Positions 1 to 8,994 of a stretch of DNA of 64,000 nucleotides are shown here, one piece after another. How positions within the stretch are numbered: position 1 is the stretch's first letter; every line of letters begins with the position of its first letter. This stretch comes from Hyphomonas sp. (GTDB lineage Bacteria > Pseudomonadota > Alphaproteobacteria > Caulobacterales > Hyphomonadaceae), in the NCBI RefSeq assembly GCF_013823385.1, contig NZ_PNMA01000016.1, positions 1 to 64,000 of the forward strand, in the 5' to 3' direction. The notes beneath the pieces were generated by a model. The model saw only the letters and a list, made by a program, of their open reading frames with translations. It was not told the origin of the DNA and searched no databases. A program made the position numbers and the translations under genes.

Positions 1-134
1 TCCCTCCCCGCAAGCGGGGAGGGGGCAAGTCGCGCCCTGGGGAAAAGTCGCCCTCCGCTGAAACCTTCCCTCTCCCCGCAAAGCAACAGGCCCCCTCCCC
101 GCTTGCGGGGAGGGTGGGGGTGGGGCACCTCTCA
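1..134. repeat. REPIN-like inverted repeat element, copy 1 (cut by window edge)
   Basis: Two GC-rich hairpins (each reading roughly CCCTCCCCGCAAGCGGGGAG) lie in inverted orientation about 60 bp apart, joined by a spacer containing GCAAAGCAACAGGCC. In reverse complement the whole unit matches two other places in this window (about 46722-46856 and 47351-47490), including spacer words such as GGCCTGTTGCT and GGCGACTT. The outer ends carry GGGTTGGGGTGGGG-type terminal sequence. No gene is seen in bases 1-260 apart from this element and the short leader of the next gene. Confidence 0.75.
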
Positions 135-260
135 AGAAAAAAGCAAACACCGGCCGCGCCCTCCGCGCGTTCCGGCCGCCGCCGCTGCCCTTGCCCTGCC
201 CGCCGCGCCATCGCACACTCTCCCTCAGAACGCCAAAGGTGACGACACAGGGAGAGAGAC

Positions 261-1595
261 ATGGTCAACGGCAAGGATTTTCCGGAGGATTTCGTCTGGG
301 GCGCCTCCACGGCCTCCTACCAGATCGAGGGTGCCCATGCCGCCAATGGCCGCGCGCCCAGCATCTGGGACGCCTTCAGCGCCACCCCCGGCAAGGTGAA
401 AAACGGTGATACCGGCAATGTCGCCTGCGACCATTATCATCGGTACAGGGAAGATGTGGCCCTGATGCGCGATGCCGGTTTTTCCGCCTATCGCTTCTCT
501 GTCTCCTGGAGCCGCGTGCTCCCGGAAGGCCGCGGAAAGCCCAACGAAGCCGGCCTCGATTTCTATGACCGGCTGACCGACGAGCTCCTGAAGAATGGCA
601 TCGAGCCCTGGCTCTGCCTCTATCACTGGGACCTGCCGCTGGCCCTGCACGAAGCAGGCCTCGGCTGGACGAGCCGCGAGATCGTGCCGCTGTTTGCCGA
701 TTATGCCAGCCTGCTCGCCCGCCGCCTCGGTGACCGCGTGCCCCGCTGGGCGACCTTCAACGAGCCCAACATGTTCACCATGCTCGGCTATGGCGCCGGG
801 GTTCACGCCCCCGGTCTGCGCGACCGGGACGCCTGGCTGGACGCGGTCCACCATGTCAACCTCTCCCACGGCGCCGCCGCCCGCCGCCTGCGCGCGGACC
901 TGCCCGCAAGCGCCCTCATCGGCACAGTCCCGAACCTCCAGCCTGCAATGCCCGCAACCGATAGCGATGCAGACCGCCAGGCCGCCGCGAAGATGGACGC
1001 CGCCATGAACCGCGCGACGGCCGATCCGGTCTTCCTCGGAAAATATGATCCGATCACACGGGAGTGGATGGGCGCGCGCGTCCGCCCCGGCGACGAGGAG
1101 GCCATCTACGCCCCGCTCGACTGGCTGGGCCTCAACCATTATTCGCCCACCTACGCCGCCGCCGCGACCAATCGCTGGGGCTTCCGCAACATGGACCCGC
1201 CCGAAGGCGCCGAAACCACCCTCATGGGCTGGCATGTGAAGCCCGAAGCCTTCCGCGACATGCTGATCGACACCGCCCGGCGCTACCGCCTGCCGGTCTA
1301 TATCACCGAGAATGGCATGGCCGATGATGTCGAGCCGGGCGCTGATGGCGCCGTCAATGATGCCGCGCGCATCTCATATCTCGACCGCTATCTCGGGGCC
1401 GTCCGCGAGGCCCGCGCCGCCGGGGCGGACATTCGCGGCTACCTCGTCTGGTCACTGCTCGACAATTTCGAATGGGCCATGGGCTATGGCCCGCGCTTCG
1501 GCATCGTGCATGTCGACTATGCCAGCCTCAAGCGCACGCCCAAGGCTTCCTACCACTGGCTTGCCGCGCTCGCCGGGGCCGGCGCTCCGGCCTAG
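261..1595 (+). CDS. GH1 family beta-glucosidase
   Basis: A 444-residue glycoside hydrolase family 1 enzyme of full family length, predicted to hydrolyse terminal beta-linked glucose or related sugars from oligosaccharides by the retaining mechanism. The N-terminal FVWGASTASYQIEGA signature is present (about residues 11-25), the acid/base glutamate is E168 in TFNEPN, and the nucleophile is E350 in YITENG. No signal peptide is visible, so a cytoplasmic location is likely. The ATG at 261 follows GGGAGAGAG, a good ribosome binding site. It converges with the DUF4870 gene with one base between stops. Substrate preference (glucoside, galactoside, fucoside) cannot be read from the sequence. Confidence 0.93.
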   Translation: MVNGKDFPEDFVWGASTASYQIEGAHAANGRAPSIWDAFSATPGKVKNGDTGNVACDHYHRYREDVALMRDAGFSAYRFSVSWSRVLPEGRGKPNEAGLDFYDRLTDELLKNGIEPWLCLYHWDLPLALHEAGLGWTSREIVPLFADYASLLARRLGDRVPRWATFNEPNMFTMLGYGAGVHAPGLRDRDAWLDAVHHVNLSHGAAARRLRADLPASALIGTVPNLQPAMPATDSDADRQAAAKMDAAMNRATADPVFLGKYDPITREWMGARVRPGDEEAIYAPLDWLGLNHYSPTYAAAATNRWGFRNMDPPEGAETTLMGWHVKPEAFRDMLIDTARRYRLPVYITENGMADDVEPGADGAVNDAARISYLDRYLGAVREARAAGADIRGYLVWSLLDNFEWAMGYGPRFGIVHVDYASLKRTPKASYHWLAALAGAGAPA

Positions 1596-1596
1596 G

Positions 1597-1956
1597 TCAG
1601 AGCAGCCAGCTATCTGGATTTTCCACCATCTCGCCGGCGGCAAGGGCCTGCATGCCCTTCACGATCCGCACGATGTACCAGACCAGCGCGGCCAGGAAGA
1701 GCAGCAGGCCGATCAGGATGAAGGTCAGGAGGCCCGCGATCACGCAGTACAGCAGCATCTTCCAGAAGATGTTGATCTGGTTGCGGTAATGGTTCTCGAT
1801 CAGGGCGTCTCCCTTGCCCTTTCCGAGATAGGCCATGACCACGCCGACCAGCGCCAGCACCTGAAAGAAGACGGGTGCCACAATATAGAGAAAGTAGATA
1901 AGGTTGGCATTGCCCCGGCTACCGGGTTCAATCGAAATCGTTGGCGACTCGGCCAT
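1597..1956 (-). CDS. DUF4870-type small membrane protein
   Basis: About 119 residues with three hydrophobic segments separated by a polar stretch containing HYRNQINIFWK, the pattern of DUF4870/Tic20-like small membrane proteins. The family has no firmly assigned function. I chose the start at MAESPT rather than the ATG nine codons upstream (1983) because the conserved region begins well after it; the longer form cannot be excluded. It is a single gene converging on the beta-glucosidase. Confidence 0.75.
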   Translation of the reverse strand: MAESPTISIEPGSRGNANLIYFLYIVAPVFFQVLALVGVVMAYLGKGKGDALIENHYRNQINIFWKMLLYCVIAGLLTFILIGLLLFLAALVWYIVRIVKGMQALAAGEMVENPDSWLL

Positions 1957-2092
1957 TTCTGCCTCCCTCGTCAGCCCGGCCATGGTTATGGCGGCAGTCC
2001 CGCTTAGCCTGCGCCGGGTTGACGCTCAGTTAACCTTGCAGATTGTCCCGCGCCGCGCCAGAAGAAGTCTTATACATTCAAGGAGGAATCCC

Positions 2093-2548
2093 ATGGCCAA
2101 TCCGCGCAAAATTGCCTACGCCGATCTCGAATCCCTGGCGGGACAGGAAGTCGGCGTGTCCGACTGGCACCTTATCGACCAGGCCCGGATCAACCTGTTC
2201 GCTGACGCCACCGGCGACCATCAGTGGATCCACGTGGACGAGGAAAAAGCCAAGCAGATGATGGGCTCCACCATCGCCCATGGCTTCCTCACCCTGTCGC
2301 TGCTGCCCATGCTCGGCGCCGAAGTGCTCCGCGTCGAAGGCGTCACCCGCGGCATCAACTATGGCTCGGACAAAGTGCGCTTCACCAATATGGTGCCGGT
2401 GAACTCCAAGGTCCGCCTGCGCCAGAAATGCCTCTCGGTCGAAGCCAAATCCGGCGGCAAGCAGATGAAGATGGAAGCCACCGTCGAGATCGAAGGCCAG
2501 GACCGTCCGGCCCTCGTCGCCGAATCGATCACCGTGCTCTACGGCTGA
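2093..2548 (+). CDS. MaoC-family (R)-specific enoyl-CoA hydratase-like protein
   Basis: A 151-residue hot-dog-fold protein. The hydratase-2 motif is visible as FADATGDHQWIH, giving the catalytic D42/H47 pair, followed by a MaoC-like core (GSTIAHGFLTLSL). Family members hydrate trans-2-enoyl-CoA to (R)-3-hydroxyacyl-CoA for beta-oxidation or PHA precursor supply. The start is the ATG at 2093, preceded by a near-perfect AAGGAGGAAT; the reading frame stays open further upstream but has no such site. It is monocistronic, with a strong terminator straight after it. Confidence 0.88.
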   Translation: MANPRKIAYADLESLAGQEVGVSDWHLIDQARINLFADATGDHQWIHVDEEKAKQMMGSTIAHGFLTLSLLPMLGAEVLRVEGVTRGINYGSDKVRFTNMVPVNSKVRLRQKCLSVEAKSGGKQMKMEATVEIEGQDRPALVAESITVLYG

Positions 2549-2578
2549 TCTGCCAGCCAGGCTTCATCGCCAGACACA

Positions 2579-2608
2579 CAAAGGGAGGCGCTTCGCCTCC
2601 CTTTTTTC
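2579..2608. terminator. Bidirectional rho-independent terminator
   Basis: Perfect 10-bp arms AAGGGAGGCG and CGCCTCCCTT around a CTT loop, followed by a T tract on the plus strand and an A tract before it. It sits between the convergent MaoC gene (plus) and exonuclease gene (minus) and can serve both. Confidence 0.9.
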
Positions 2609-2615
2609 TTGGCCC

Positions 2616-3077
2616 TCAGATTTCACCGCGATGCAGTGTCTGCGCCCGCCGCAGCGCCCGCGCGTCCCAAAGCGCATTGTGCTGAACGGCGCCCTCCAGA
2701 TCCGTCGGCCAGGCTGACACCTGCATCAATTTCAGCGTCAGGTCCGGAATGCGCACCATCTGTCCCGGTGCCAGGATCAGGCATTGCATCAGATGCGTGA
2801 GGTCTTCCGGCCAGTCGGCCACCACGCAAGGCTCTGCATCATCCTTGAGGAATGCCTGAATGGCGCGCCCGAACTCTTGCATTGGCAGCACGACCGGCCG
2901 CGCGCCGCTGACATCCAGAAGCGGCAGCACATTCTCCTCCACCCATGGGTGCAGGGCCAGCATCTCAAGCTCCGCATGCGGACGGCAAAGGTAGAGCTCA
3001 CCCGCCTCGCCTGACAAGGCAAGGCTGATGAGCTCTCCGCCAAAACCGTTGAACTCGCAGTCGAGGCTGTAGAGCAA
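2616..3077 (-). CDS. Small DEDDh-type 3'-5' exonuclease-like protein
   Basis: A 153-residue protein whose motifs fit the ribonuclease H-like DEDD exonuclease fold: LDCEF at the N-terminus (D6, E8), VADWPED in the middle (D88), and HNALWDAR near the C-terminus (H133, D138). It is short, like the Rv2179c-type exoribonucleases, rather than RNase T or oligoribonuclease. It starts six bases after the stop of the oligopeptidase gene's partner side, with both genes on the minus strand, but it lies downstream of nothing else. Substrate is unknown. Confidence 0.7.
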   Translation of the reverse strand: MLYSLDCEFNGFGGELISLALSGEAGELYLCRPHAELEMLALHPWVEENVLPLLDVSGARPVVLPMQEFGRAIQAFLKDDAEPCVVADWPEDLTHLMQCLILAPGQMVRIPDLTLKLMQVSAWPTDLEGAVQHNALWDARALRRAQTLHRGEI

Positions 3078-3083
3078 CCCGCC

Positions 3084-5321
3084 CTACTCCCCGCGCTGGA
3101 TCTTCAAATTCTCCACCTTGCCGACAGCTGCCAGGGCAAAGGCATATTCGGTGGCCACTTCCTTCAGGCCTTCAAACCGGCCAGAGGCGCCGCCATGCCC
3201 GGCATCCATGTTGATGCGCAGGAAATACGGGCCGCCTTCCGGCGCTTCATGGCGCAGCTTGGCCGCCCATTTCGCCGGCTCCCAATAGGTCACGCGCGGA
3301 TCGGTCACCCCGCCCGTGATCAGCATCGCCGGATAGGGCTTGTTGCTCACCTGATCATAGGGGCTATAGGCGAGGATCGTGTCATAGGCCGCTTCATCCG
3401 TCAGCGGATTACCCCATTCGGGCCATTCCGGCGGGGTCAGCGGCAGGCTCTCGTCCGACATCGTGTTCAGCACGTCCACGAACGGAACAGCTGCAATGAT
3501 GCCGCCGAAGAGTTCCGGGTCCATGTTCGCCGCTGCGCCCATCAGCAGGCCGCCGGCTGACCCGCCATGAGCCACCACCCGGCCCTTGGAGGTGTAGCCC
3601 TGGGCAACAAGGTATTCACCAGCCGCCACGAAGTCCTTGAAGGTGTTGGTCTTCTTTTCCAGCTTGCCATCAAGATACCACTGATAGCCCTTCTCCATGC
3701 CGCCCCGGATATGGGCGATGGCATAGATGAAGCCGCGATCGACGAGGCTGAGACGCCCCGTGCGGAAGTCCGCCGGCATCGACATGCCGTAGGAGCCATA
3801 GCCGTAGAGCAGCAGCGGCGCGGTGCCATCCACCGGCGTATCCTTGTGGCGCAGCAGCGTGACCGGAACTTCGGCCCCATCCCAGGACGGCGCCATGATC
3901 CGCTCAACCACATAGTCTGCCGGGTTGTGGCCCGAGGGCACTTCCCGTGTCTTGCGCAGCGTCTTTTCGCGCGTGTTCAGATCATAATCGAACACCTGAT
4001 CCGGCGTCGTGGGCGAGGCATAGTCAAAGCGCAGGATCGGCGTCTTGTAGTCATACCCGCCTTCAAGTCCCAGCTCATACGCCGCTTCGTCAAAGCTGAT
4101 CGAATGGGACGCGCCATCGGCGCGCGCCTGGATCACGATACGCGGCAGGCCGTTCTCGCGCTCCATGATCGTCAGATAATCCTGCTGCGCGGTGATCCCC
4201 ATGATCAGCGTGCCGGGGCGGTGGGGAATGACTTCCTTCCACTCTGCCGGTGAGGTTGCCGACATCGGCGCCTTCATCAGCTTGTAGTCTACCGCGCCGT
4301 CAATATTGGTGATGATGTAGAATTCCCCGTTCCATTGGGTCACGGAATATTCGTGATCGGTCTGGCGCGGCGCAACGGTGCGCAGCGTCGGGTTCAGTTC
4401 ATCGGACGGGAACCAGTGAATTTCAGACGTCGTATGACCACCCGCCAGGACGAGGATCAGTTCCTCGCTCTCGGTCGTGGTGACGTTCACGAAGAAGGCC
4501 GGGTCCTGCTCCTCATAGATCAGCGTGTCTTCGCCGGTCTCAAGGCTGCGCTGGTAGACGGCGTTCGGGCGGCCATTGGAATCGCGCGCCACCCAGAAGA
4601 TGGCCTTGCCGGTCTTGCTCCATTCCATTGGCCCATAGGCGTTCTCAATCAGAACGCCGGTGTCTTCGCCGGTCTCGATATTCTTCACACGGATCTGATA
4701 GAACTCGCTGCCCTTCAGGTCCGTGCCATAGGCAATGAACTTGTGATCGGGCGAAACCTCGATGTCCCCAAAGGCAAAATAGTCCTGCCCCGCGCCCATC
4801 GCGTCGCCGTCCAGCAGCAGGGTCTCAGGTGCCTCCGGATTGAACGCATCCGCCGCCGGCCGGCGCGCAAACACGGCATACTCCCCACCCTCGCGGAAGC
4901 GCGTATAATACGCCCACGGACCATCAATGTCGGGAACCGAGCTGTCATCTTCCTTGATGCGCCCGCGCATCTCGGCAAACAGCTCCTCGCGCAGCGCCGC
5001 TGTCGGGTCTTCCAGCACCGTCTTGGTGAAGGCATTCTCCGCCAGCAGGTAATCGCGGATGTCGGCGCGCAGCAGCGAAGGCTCGCGCATCACCTCCTGC
5101 CAGTTCTCATCCTTCAGCCAGTTATAGGGGTCGTTCCGCGTGCGGCCGACCTGCGTGATCTCGTGATCAATGCGCTGGGCCACCGGCGGGGCCGGCCATG
5201 TTGCCGCGGGCGTGCCTGCCACCAGCGCCGCAGACGTGTCCGTCTCTTCGTTCACTGTCATACATCCAGTCAAAAGGGTTGTTGCGGCCATCAGGCCGGC
5301 GAGATTTGCAGCAAGGCGCAT
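3084..5321 (-). CDS. S9 family peptidase (oligopeptidase B-like lipoprotein)
   Basis: A 745-residue prolyl oligopeptidase-family serine peptidase, closest in layout to oligopeptidase B, which cuts after basic residues in short peptides. Residues 1-20 form a lipoprotein signal with lipobox LTGC (Cys20), so it is probably anchored in the outer membrane or periplasm. A beta-propeller domain (about residues 50-470) precedes the catalytic alpha/beta domain with S588 in GGSAGG, D674 in GVTDPR and H709 in DAGHGG. The exonuclease gene begins six bases after its stop, so the two may be co-transcribed. The lipoprotein form differs from the cytoplasmic enterobacterial PtrB. Confidence 0.9.
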   Translation of the reverse strand: MRLAANLAGLMAATTLLTGCMTVNEETDTSAALVAGTPAATWPAPPVAQRIDHEITQVGRTRNDPYNWLKDENWQEVMREPSLLRADIRDYLLAENAFTKTVLEDPTAALREELFAEMRGRIKEDDSSVPDIDGPWAYYTRFREGGEYAVFARRPAADAFNPEAPETLLLDGDAMGAGQDYFAFGDIEVSPDHKFIAYGTDLKGSEFYQIRVKNIETGEDTGVLIENAYGPMEWSKTGKAIFWVARDSNGRPNAVYQRSLETGEDTLIYEEQDPAFFVNVTTTESEELILVLAGGHTTSEIHWFPSDELNPTLRTVAPRQTDHEYSVTQWNGEFYIITNIDGAVDYKLMKAPMSATSPAEWKEVIPHRPGTLIMGITAQQDYLTIMERENGLPRIVIQARADGASHSISFDEAAYELGLEGGYDYKTPILRFDYASPTTPDQVFDYDLNTREKTLRKTREVPSGHNPADYVVERIMAPSWDGAEVPVTLLRHKDTPVDGTAPLLLYGYGSYGMSMPADFRTGRLSLVDRGFIYAIAHIRGGMEKGYQWYLDGKLEKKTNTFKDFVAAGEYLVAQGYTSKGRVVAHGGSAGGLLMGAAANMDPELFGGIIAAVPFVDVLNTMSDESLPLTPPEWPEWGNPLTDEAAYDTILAYSPYDQVSNKPYPAMLITGGVTDPRVTYWEPAKWAAKLRHEAPEGGPYFLRINMDAGHGGASGRFEGLKEVATEYAFALAAVGKVENLKIQRGE

Positions 5322-5387
5322 GGGGGGCTCCGCTTATCGATATTCGAAATATCTGAAGCGAGCCGGCCCCGATTGTCCAGCCCTTCC

Positions 5388-5801
5388 TTACTCCGCGGGC
5401 CGGAAATCCAGCACAATCCCGTTGATGCACCAGCGCATGCCCGTCGGCGGCGGCCCGTCATTGAAAACATGGCCCATATGCATCCCGCAGGTGGCGCAAT
5501 GGCATTCGGTGCGCGCCACGCCGATCTTGTAGTCGGTCTTGGTGCCCAGGAGGCCCTCGCCGATCGGCTGCCAGAAGCTCGGCCAGCCTGTGCCGGAATC
5601 AAACTTGTGCTCGGACGACCAGAGCGGCGTGTCGCACCCCTTGCAGTGATAGATGCCCTTGCGCTTCTCGCTTTCAAAGTTGCCGGGGGTGAAGGCCCGC
5701 TCGGTGCCTTCGCCAAAGCCCACGGCAAATTCCTGCTCGGTCAGCATTTCGCGCCATTCGCGCTCGGTGCGGGTCACCCGCCGGGGCTTGTTTTCGGGCA
5801 T
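5388..5801 (-). CDS. msrB: Peptide-methionine (R)-S-oxide reductase
   Basis: A 137-residue MsrB that reduces methionine-R-sulfoxide in oxidised proteins using thioredoxin. The two zinc-binding pairs are C53/C56 (CKGC) and C102/C105 (CATC), followed by GHVFNDGP; the catalytic cysteine is C125 in RWCIN. The start at MPENKP is preceded by GAGGAG (reverse strand); an in-frame upstream ATG at 5846 would add 15 residues unlike the family. It is encoded upstream of the S9 peptidase on the same strand, 66 bp apart. Confidence 0.93.
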   Translation of the reverse strand: MPENKPRRVTRTEREWREMLTEQEFAVGFGEGTERAFTPGNFESEKRKGIYHCKGCDTPLWSSEHKFDSGTGWPSFWQPIGEGLLGTKTDYKIGVARTECHCATCGMHMGHVFNDGPPPTGMRWCINGIVLDFRPAE

Positions 5802-5872
5802 CGCAGGCTCCTCATGTGAAGTTTCGCCTCCCGATATAAGGCGCACCGGCCCCGGTAAAAAGGCGGAACCGC

Positions 5873-7522
5873 CTATGGCGTGCAGGCAGACGTCCGCCCC
5901 AGCGAGCAGGCCTTGGCCAGCGCTGCCGCCGCGCCCGCAGCATCGGCCGCCCCGCCTTCCCCATCCCGCAGCGCCCAGCCATAGCGCTCACACCCGTTCG
6001 CATCGCCGAAATCGCAGGCCTTCTGGTAATAGCTCCGCCCCTTGGCCTTATCGATGGCGCCGGCCTGCCCGAAATAGGCCATCAGCCCCAGATTGTAGCA
6101 GGACGCCCCCACTTTCAGCTCGCAGGCCTTGCCATAAGCCACCAGCGCCGCCTGCGGATCGCTCGCCACGCCCGCGCCCTTATAGAGGCTGAAGCCCTGC
6201 TTGTGACAGCCATTGGGGCTGCCCAGCTCGCAGGCTTTGGCAAACGCTGCGTACGCCTTCACCAGGTCGGGCGCCTGCCCCATGCCCTCCTCATGAGCGA
6301 TCCCCAGGCTGCGGCAGCCTTCGGCATAATTCAGCTCGCAGGATTTGGTGAGCAGGGACATCGCCGCCGGATAGTTCACCGGCGTGCCCTCAAGCCCCAG
6401 ATAGTTCACCGAGCCCAGGTTGGAGCAGGCAATGCCCTCATTCTTCCCGCAGGCAAACGCATAGTTCTTCAGCGCCGAGGCGACATCCTTCGCTCCGCCC
6501 TCGCCATTGAACTGCATCACCCCGGCGAGGTTGCACGCTGCGGCATGTTCCTCCCCGCAGGCCTTCTCCGCCGCCCGGCGCGCGGCGGGCAGGTCTGTCT
6601 TACTGTTCCAGCTGATCAGCGCCTGATTGTAGCAGCCTTCGGCATAGTCCAGCTCGCAGCTCCGGCGATAGTTTGCCCCGGCAAGCGCCAGGTCCACCGG
6701 CCCGCCCTTGCCATAATGCGCAAAGATGCCGGCATTGTTGCAGCCATTCCGGTTCCCGCCCTCGCAAGCCTTCGCATAGCTGACCCGCGCGCCCGCCAGA
6801 TCCTGCGGCCGGCTGACGCCATTCTCCTGCAGCACGCCCAGATTGTTGCAGGCCGATGCATTGCCGAGTTCGCAGCCTTTCGCATAGTCCAGCCACGCGC
6901 CCGCATTGTCCTCCGGGCCGCCTTGGCCCATGCGCTTGTAATAGCCCGAATAGAAACAGGCCTCTCCCGCATCGAGACGGCACCCCTTTTCATAGACGGC
7001 GCGTGCCGCCTGAAAGTCCTGCGCCGTGCCGCTGGCTTCCCGGTAAGCCCAGCCCGCATTCTGGCAGGAAAGAGCATGGCTGAGCTCGCAGCCCTTCAGA
7101 AACCCCGCCAGCGCCTTCTGGGCCTGCGGCGCATTTCCGGCATAGCCGTTGAGGTCCAGGATCGCCGCCTCGTTGCAGCCTTCCCCCTCGCCCGCGCTGC
7201 AGGCGGCGTCGAAATATTTGCGGGCTGTGGCGGCATGGTCATCGCCGAGGCTGTTGAAGGTATGCGCCACCTGCAGGCAGGAGGGCCCGTAGCGGTCTGT
7301 GTCGCACAGGTCCACCAGCGCAATGCCCGCCGCGCGCTGGTCTGCGAGCGCTGCGGTCTCGTCGCCGGCATACCGCATCACCAGCTCGTGGCGCTCCTGC
7401 GGCGGCAGCGCCGGAGGAAAAAGCTGCGCGGCGCGGGTAATGTCCGCCTCACTTGCCTGCGCCATCGCCGGCGCGCCCGCCAGCACGCCAAACACCAGAC
7501 CCGCCATCAGGGCACGAAACAT
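5873..7522 (-). CDS. Secreted Sel1-like repeat protein
   Basis: About 549 residues made of roughly a dozen Sel1-like repeats, each near 36 residues with a recurrent pair of cysteines (for example CELGNASACNNLGVLQ). Residues 1-22 from MFRALMAG form a Sec signal peptide ending AMAQA, so the protein is periplasmic or exported. Evenly spaced Cys pairs suggest a disulfide-stabilised solenoid, like the Helicobacter cysteine-rich proteins. It probably acts as a protein-interaction scaffold; no enzymatic motif is visible. The alternative ATG five codons upstream (7537) lacks a clear ribosome site. Confidence 0.82.
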   Translation of the reverse strand: MFRALMAGLVFGVLAGAPAMAQASEADITRAAQLFPPALPPQERHELVMRYAGDETAALADQRAAGIALVDLCDTDRYGPSCLQVAHTFNSLGDDHAATARKYFDAACSAGEGEGCNEAAILDLNGYAGNAPQAQKALAGFLKGCELSHALSCQNAGWAYREASGTAQDFQAARAVYEKGCRLDAGEACFYSGYYKRMGQGGPEDNAGAWLDYAKGCELGNASACNNLGVLQENGVSRPQDLAGARVSYAKACEGGNRNGCNNAGIFAHYGKGGPVDLALAGANYRRSCELDYAEGCYNQALISWNSKTDLPAARRAAEKACGEEHAAACNLAGVMQFNGEGGAKDVASALKNYAFACGKNEGIACSNLGSVNYLGLEGTPVNYPAAMSLLTKSCELNYAEGCRSLGIAHEEGMGQAPDLVKAYAAFAKACELGSPNGCHKQGFSLYKGAGVASDPQAALVAYGKACELKVGASCYNLGLMAYFGQAGAIDKAKGRSYYQKACDFGDANGCERYGWALRDGEGGAADAAGAAAALAKACSLGRTSACTP

Positions 7523-7685
7523 GATTGAAGCCTCCACATGCGTATCCGCCGGGCAGGCTTATCCAAATGGCCGGGCGCGCCTATCCCCTGAGCAGGGGGG
7601 CCGCCTGCTTCCAAACTCCATGTGGCGCTGACCGCAATAAGGCGTTGCGGCGCAGGAACGCTTTGCATATACAGCGCCTCTCGGT

Positions 7686-7763
7686 CGGAGCGTGGCGCAG
7701 CCCGGTTAGCGCACTAGTCTGGGGGACTAGGGGTCGGAGGTTCGAATCCTCTCGCTCCGACCA
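7686..7763 (+). tRNA. tRNA-Pro (anticodon GGG)
   Basis: A complete cloverleaf: acceptor stem CGGAGCG/CGCTCCG, D stem GCGC/GCGC, anticodon stem CTAGT/ACTAG with loop CTGGGGG giving anticodon GGG, T arm GGAGG TTCGAAT CCTCT, and genome-encoded CCA (7761-7763). It is followed only 31 bp later by an AT-richer gene, a position often used for integration. Confidence 0.96.
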
Positions 7764-7794
7764 TTAAAATCGGTGTCGAGAGCTGGGAACCTTG

Positions 7795-8472
7795 ATGACC
7801 AATTCCACATCACAACTCAATCTCATAACAGCCGTGGAAATCGCCCATAGATATGGGCTCGATCCCAAAATATGCCGTAGCGCCCTCAGGCAAGCCAATC
7901 TCCACTGGCATAGACACAACGGACGTTGGGAAGCCGTGCGGGGGAGCCCCGAACATGAAGATATGGAACGTATAATCTCGTCCCTGAAGTTCCACCCGAT
8001 GCGGATACGGGTTAAGTTAGGAAAAAGCGCCCCAGCATCTTTGACCAAACAGCGCATTTCTCGGGACGAAGACTATGTGATCGACCTGTGCGACAGAGTT
8101 CTAGGTCTCACCGCGCTTCGCCAACACCGCTTTCCATTTCTAAAGGGAGATACTGGTGTTTCAGGAAGAGCACAAAGCTTGCCGGTCGATGCATACTATC
8201 CCCAATTACAGCTAGTTATTGAGTACCATGAACTCCAACATAGCGAATCCGTCACACTGTTTGATAAGAGACTCACAATCTCTGGCGTATCGCGAAAGGA
8301 GCAGCGGCGGGCATATGATCAACGCCGCCAGTCTCTCCTACCGCAGCATGGGTTGAAGCTCGTCATTTTTGATTATCGTGAGTTTCTCCACACATCGCGA
8401 AAGCGATTGATGCGCTCAGAGGGAGATAAAGCTATAATTAGGCAAAAGCTCAGCCAATTTATAAGTCGCTGA
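7795..8472 (+). CDS. Putative PD-(D/E)XK/Vsr-fold nuclease-like protein beside tRNA-Pro
   Basis: A 225-residue protein I cannot assign to a named family. Residues 129-150 read LPVDAYYPQLQLVIEYHELQ, resembling the VDxxxPxxxLxIEvdGxxH core of DUF559/Vsr-type endonuclease folds (D132, E143, H149), followed by an RRAYDQRRQSLLPQHGLKLVIFDY stretch like the D..R...L...G...i.f end of those folds. The N-terminus (ITAVEIAHRYGLDPKICRSALR) looks like a small helix-turn-helix. GC content and codon use are clearly lower than in the neighbours, suggesting recent acquisition next to the tRNA. The ATG at 7795 is used; a TTG lies just before it. Confidence 0.55.
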   Translation: MTNSTSQLNLITAVEIAHRYGLDPKICRSALRQANLHWHRHNGRWEAVRGSPEHEDMERIISSLKFHPMRIRVKLGKSAPASLTKQRISRDEDYVIDLCDRVLGLTALRQHRFPFLKGDTGVSGRAQSLPVDAYYPQLQLVIEYHELQHSESVTLFDKRLTISGVSRKEQRRAYDQRRQSLLPQHGLKLVIFDYREFLHTSRKRLMRSEGDKAIIRQKLSQFISR

Positions 8473-8506
8473 CCAAAGTAAGCTAGGCAATTAACGAAAT
8501 AGCCAG

Positions 8507-8977
8507 TTAGCCCTGCCGCCGTGCCCGCAGGGCGTCCAGCCGCAGCTTCAGCTCCGACAGCTCAGTCAGCGTCCCGTTCAGGCGTTCGCGGCGGGCCTCG
8601 GGGTCTGTGGGCACATCGGTGAACGCGCGTGCCAGGGTTTCCTGCAGTTCGCGGGCAGGGCTGGCGGCGGTGTCGGGCGTGATCGTTGCCGTGCCGGTCA
8701 GCACAGCCGCCACGCCCTGCTGCACCAGCACCGCCTTGGCGCCTTTCAGCGTCATGCCGCGCTCATGCACCAGAATGCGGATGGCGCGCAGCGCGTCGAT
8801 GTCCTGGGGGCGGAAGAGGCGGCGCCCATCGGGGCGCTTCACAGGGCTCACCTGGCGGGGAAAGCGCGTTTCCCAATAACGAAGCACATGGGTTTCGAGG
8901 CCAAGCTCAGCGGCGGCTTCCCCGATAGACCTGTAGGCATCTGCTGACTTCTCAATACGGGCTTTAAGGGCCGTCAT
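8507..8977 (-). CDS. MerR family transcriptional regulator
   Basis: A 156-residue regulator with an N-terminal MerR winged helix (about residues 16-85: YRSIGEAAAELGLETHVLRYWE then RRLFRPQDIDAL). The C-terminus is short and lacks the metal-binding cysteines of MerR/CueR. In many alphaproteobacteria a MerR gene follows ihfA, as here (17 bp apart), so it is probably the last gene of the plsX-fabH-ihfA block. Its ligand is unknown. Confidence 0.9.
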   Translation of the reverse strand: MTALKARIEKSADAYRSIGEAAAELGLETHVLRYWETRFPRQVSPVKRPDGRRLFRPQDIDALRAIRILVHERGMTLKGAKAVLVQQGVAAVLTGTATITPDTAASPARELQETLARAFTDVPTDPEARRERLNGTLTELSELKLRLDALRARRQG

Positions 8978-8994
8978 GCAGGTGCCTCCTTAAG

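Noticed and set aside
8473..8506. attR copy of tRNA-Pro 3' end marking an integrated element
   Set aside because: No repeat of the TTCGAATCCTCTCGCTCCGA sequence was seen after the nuclease-like gene.
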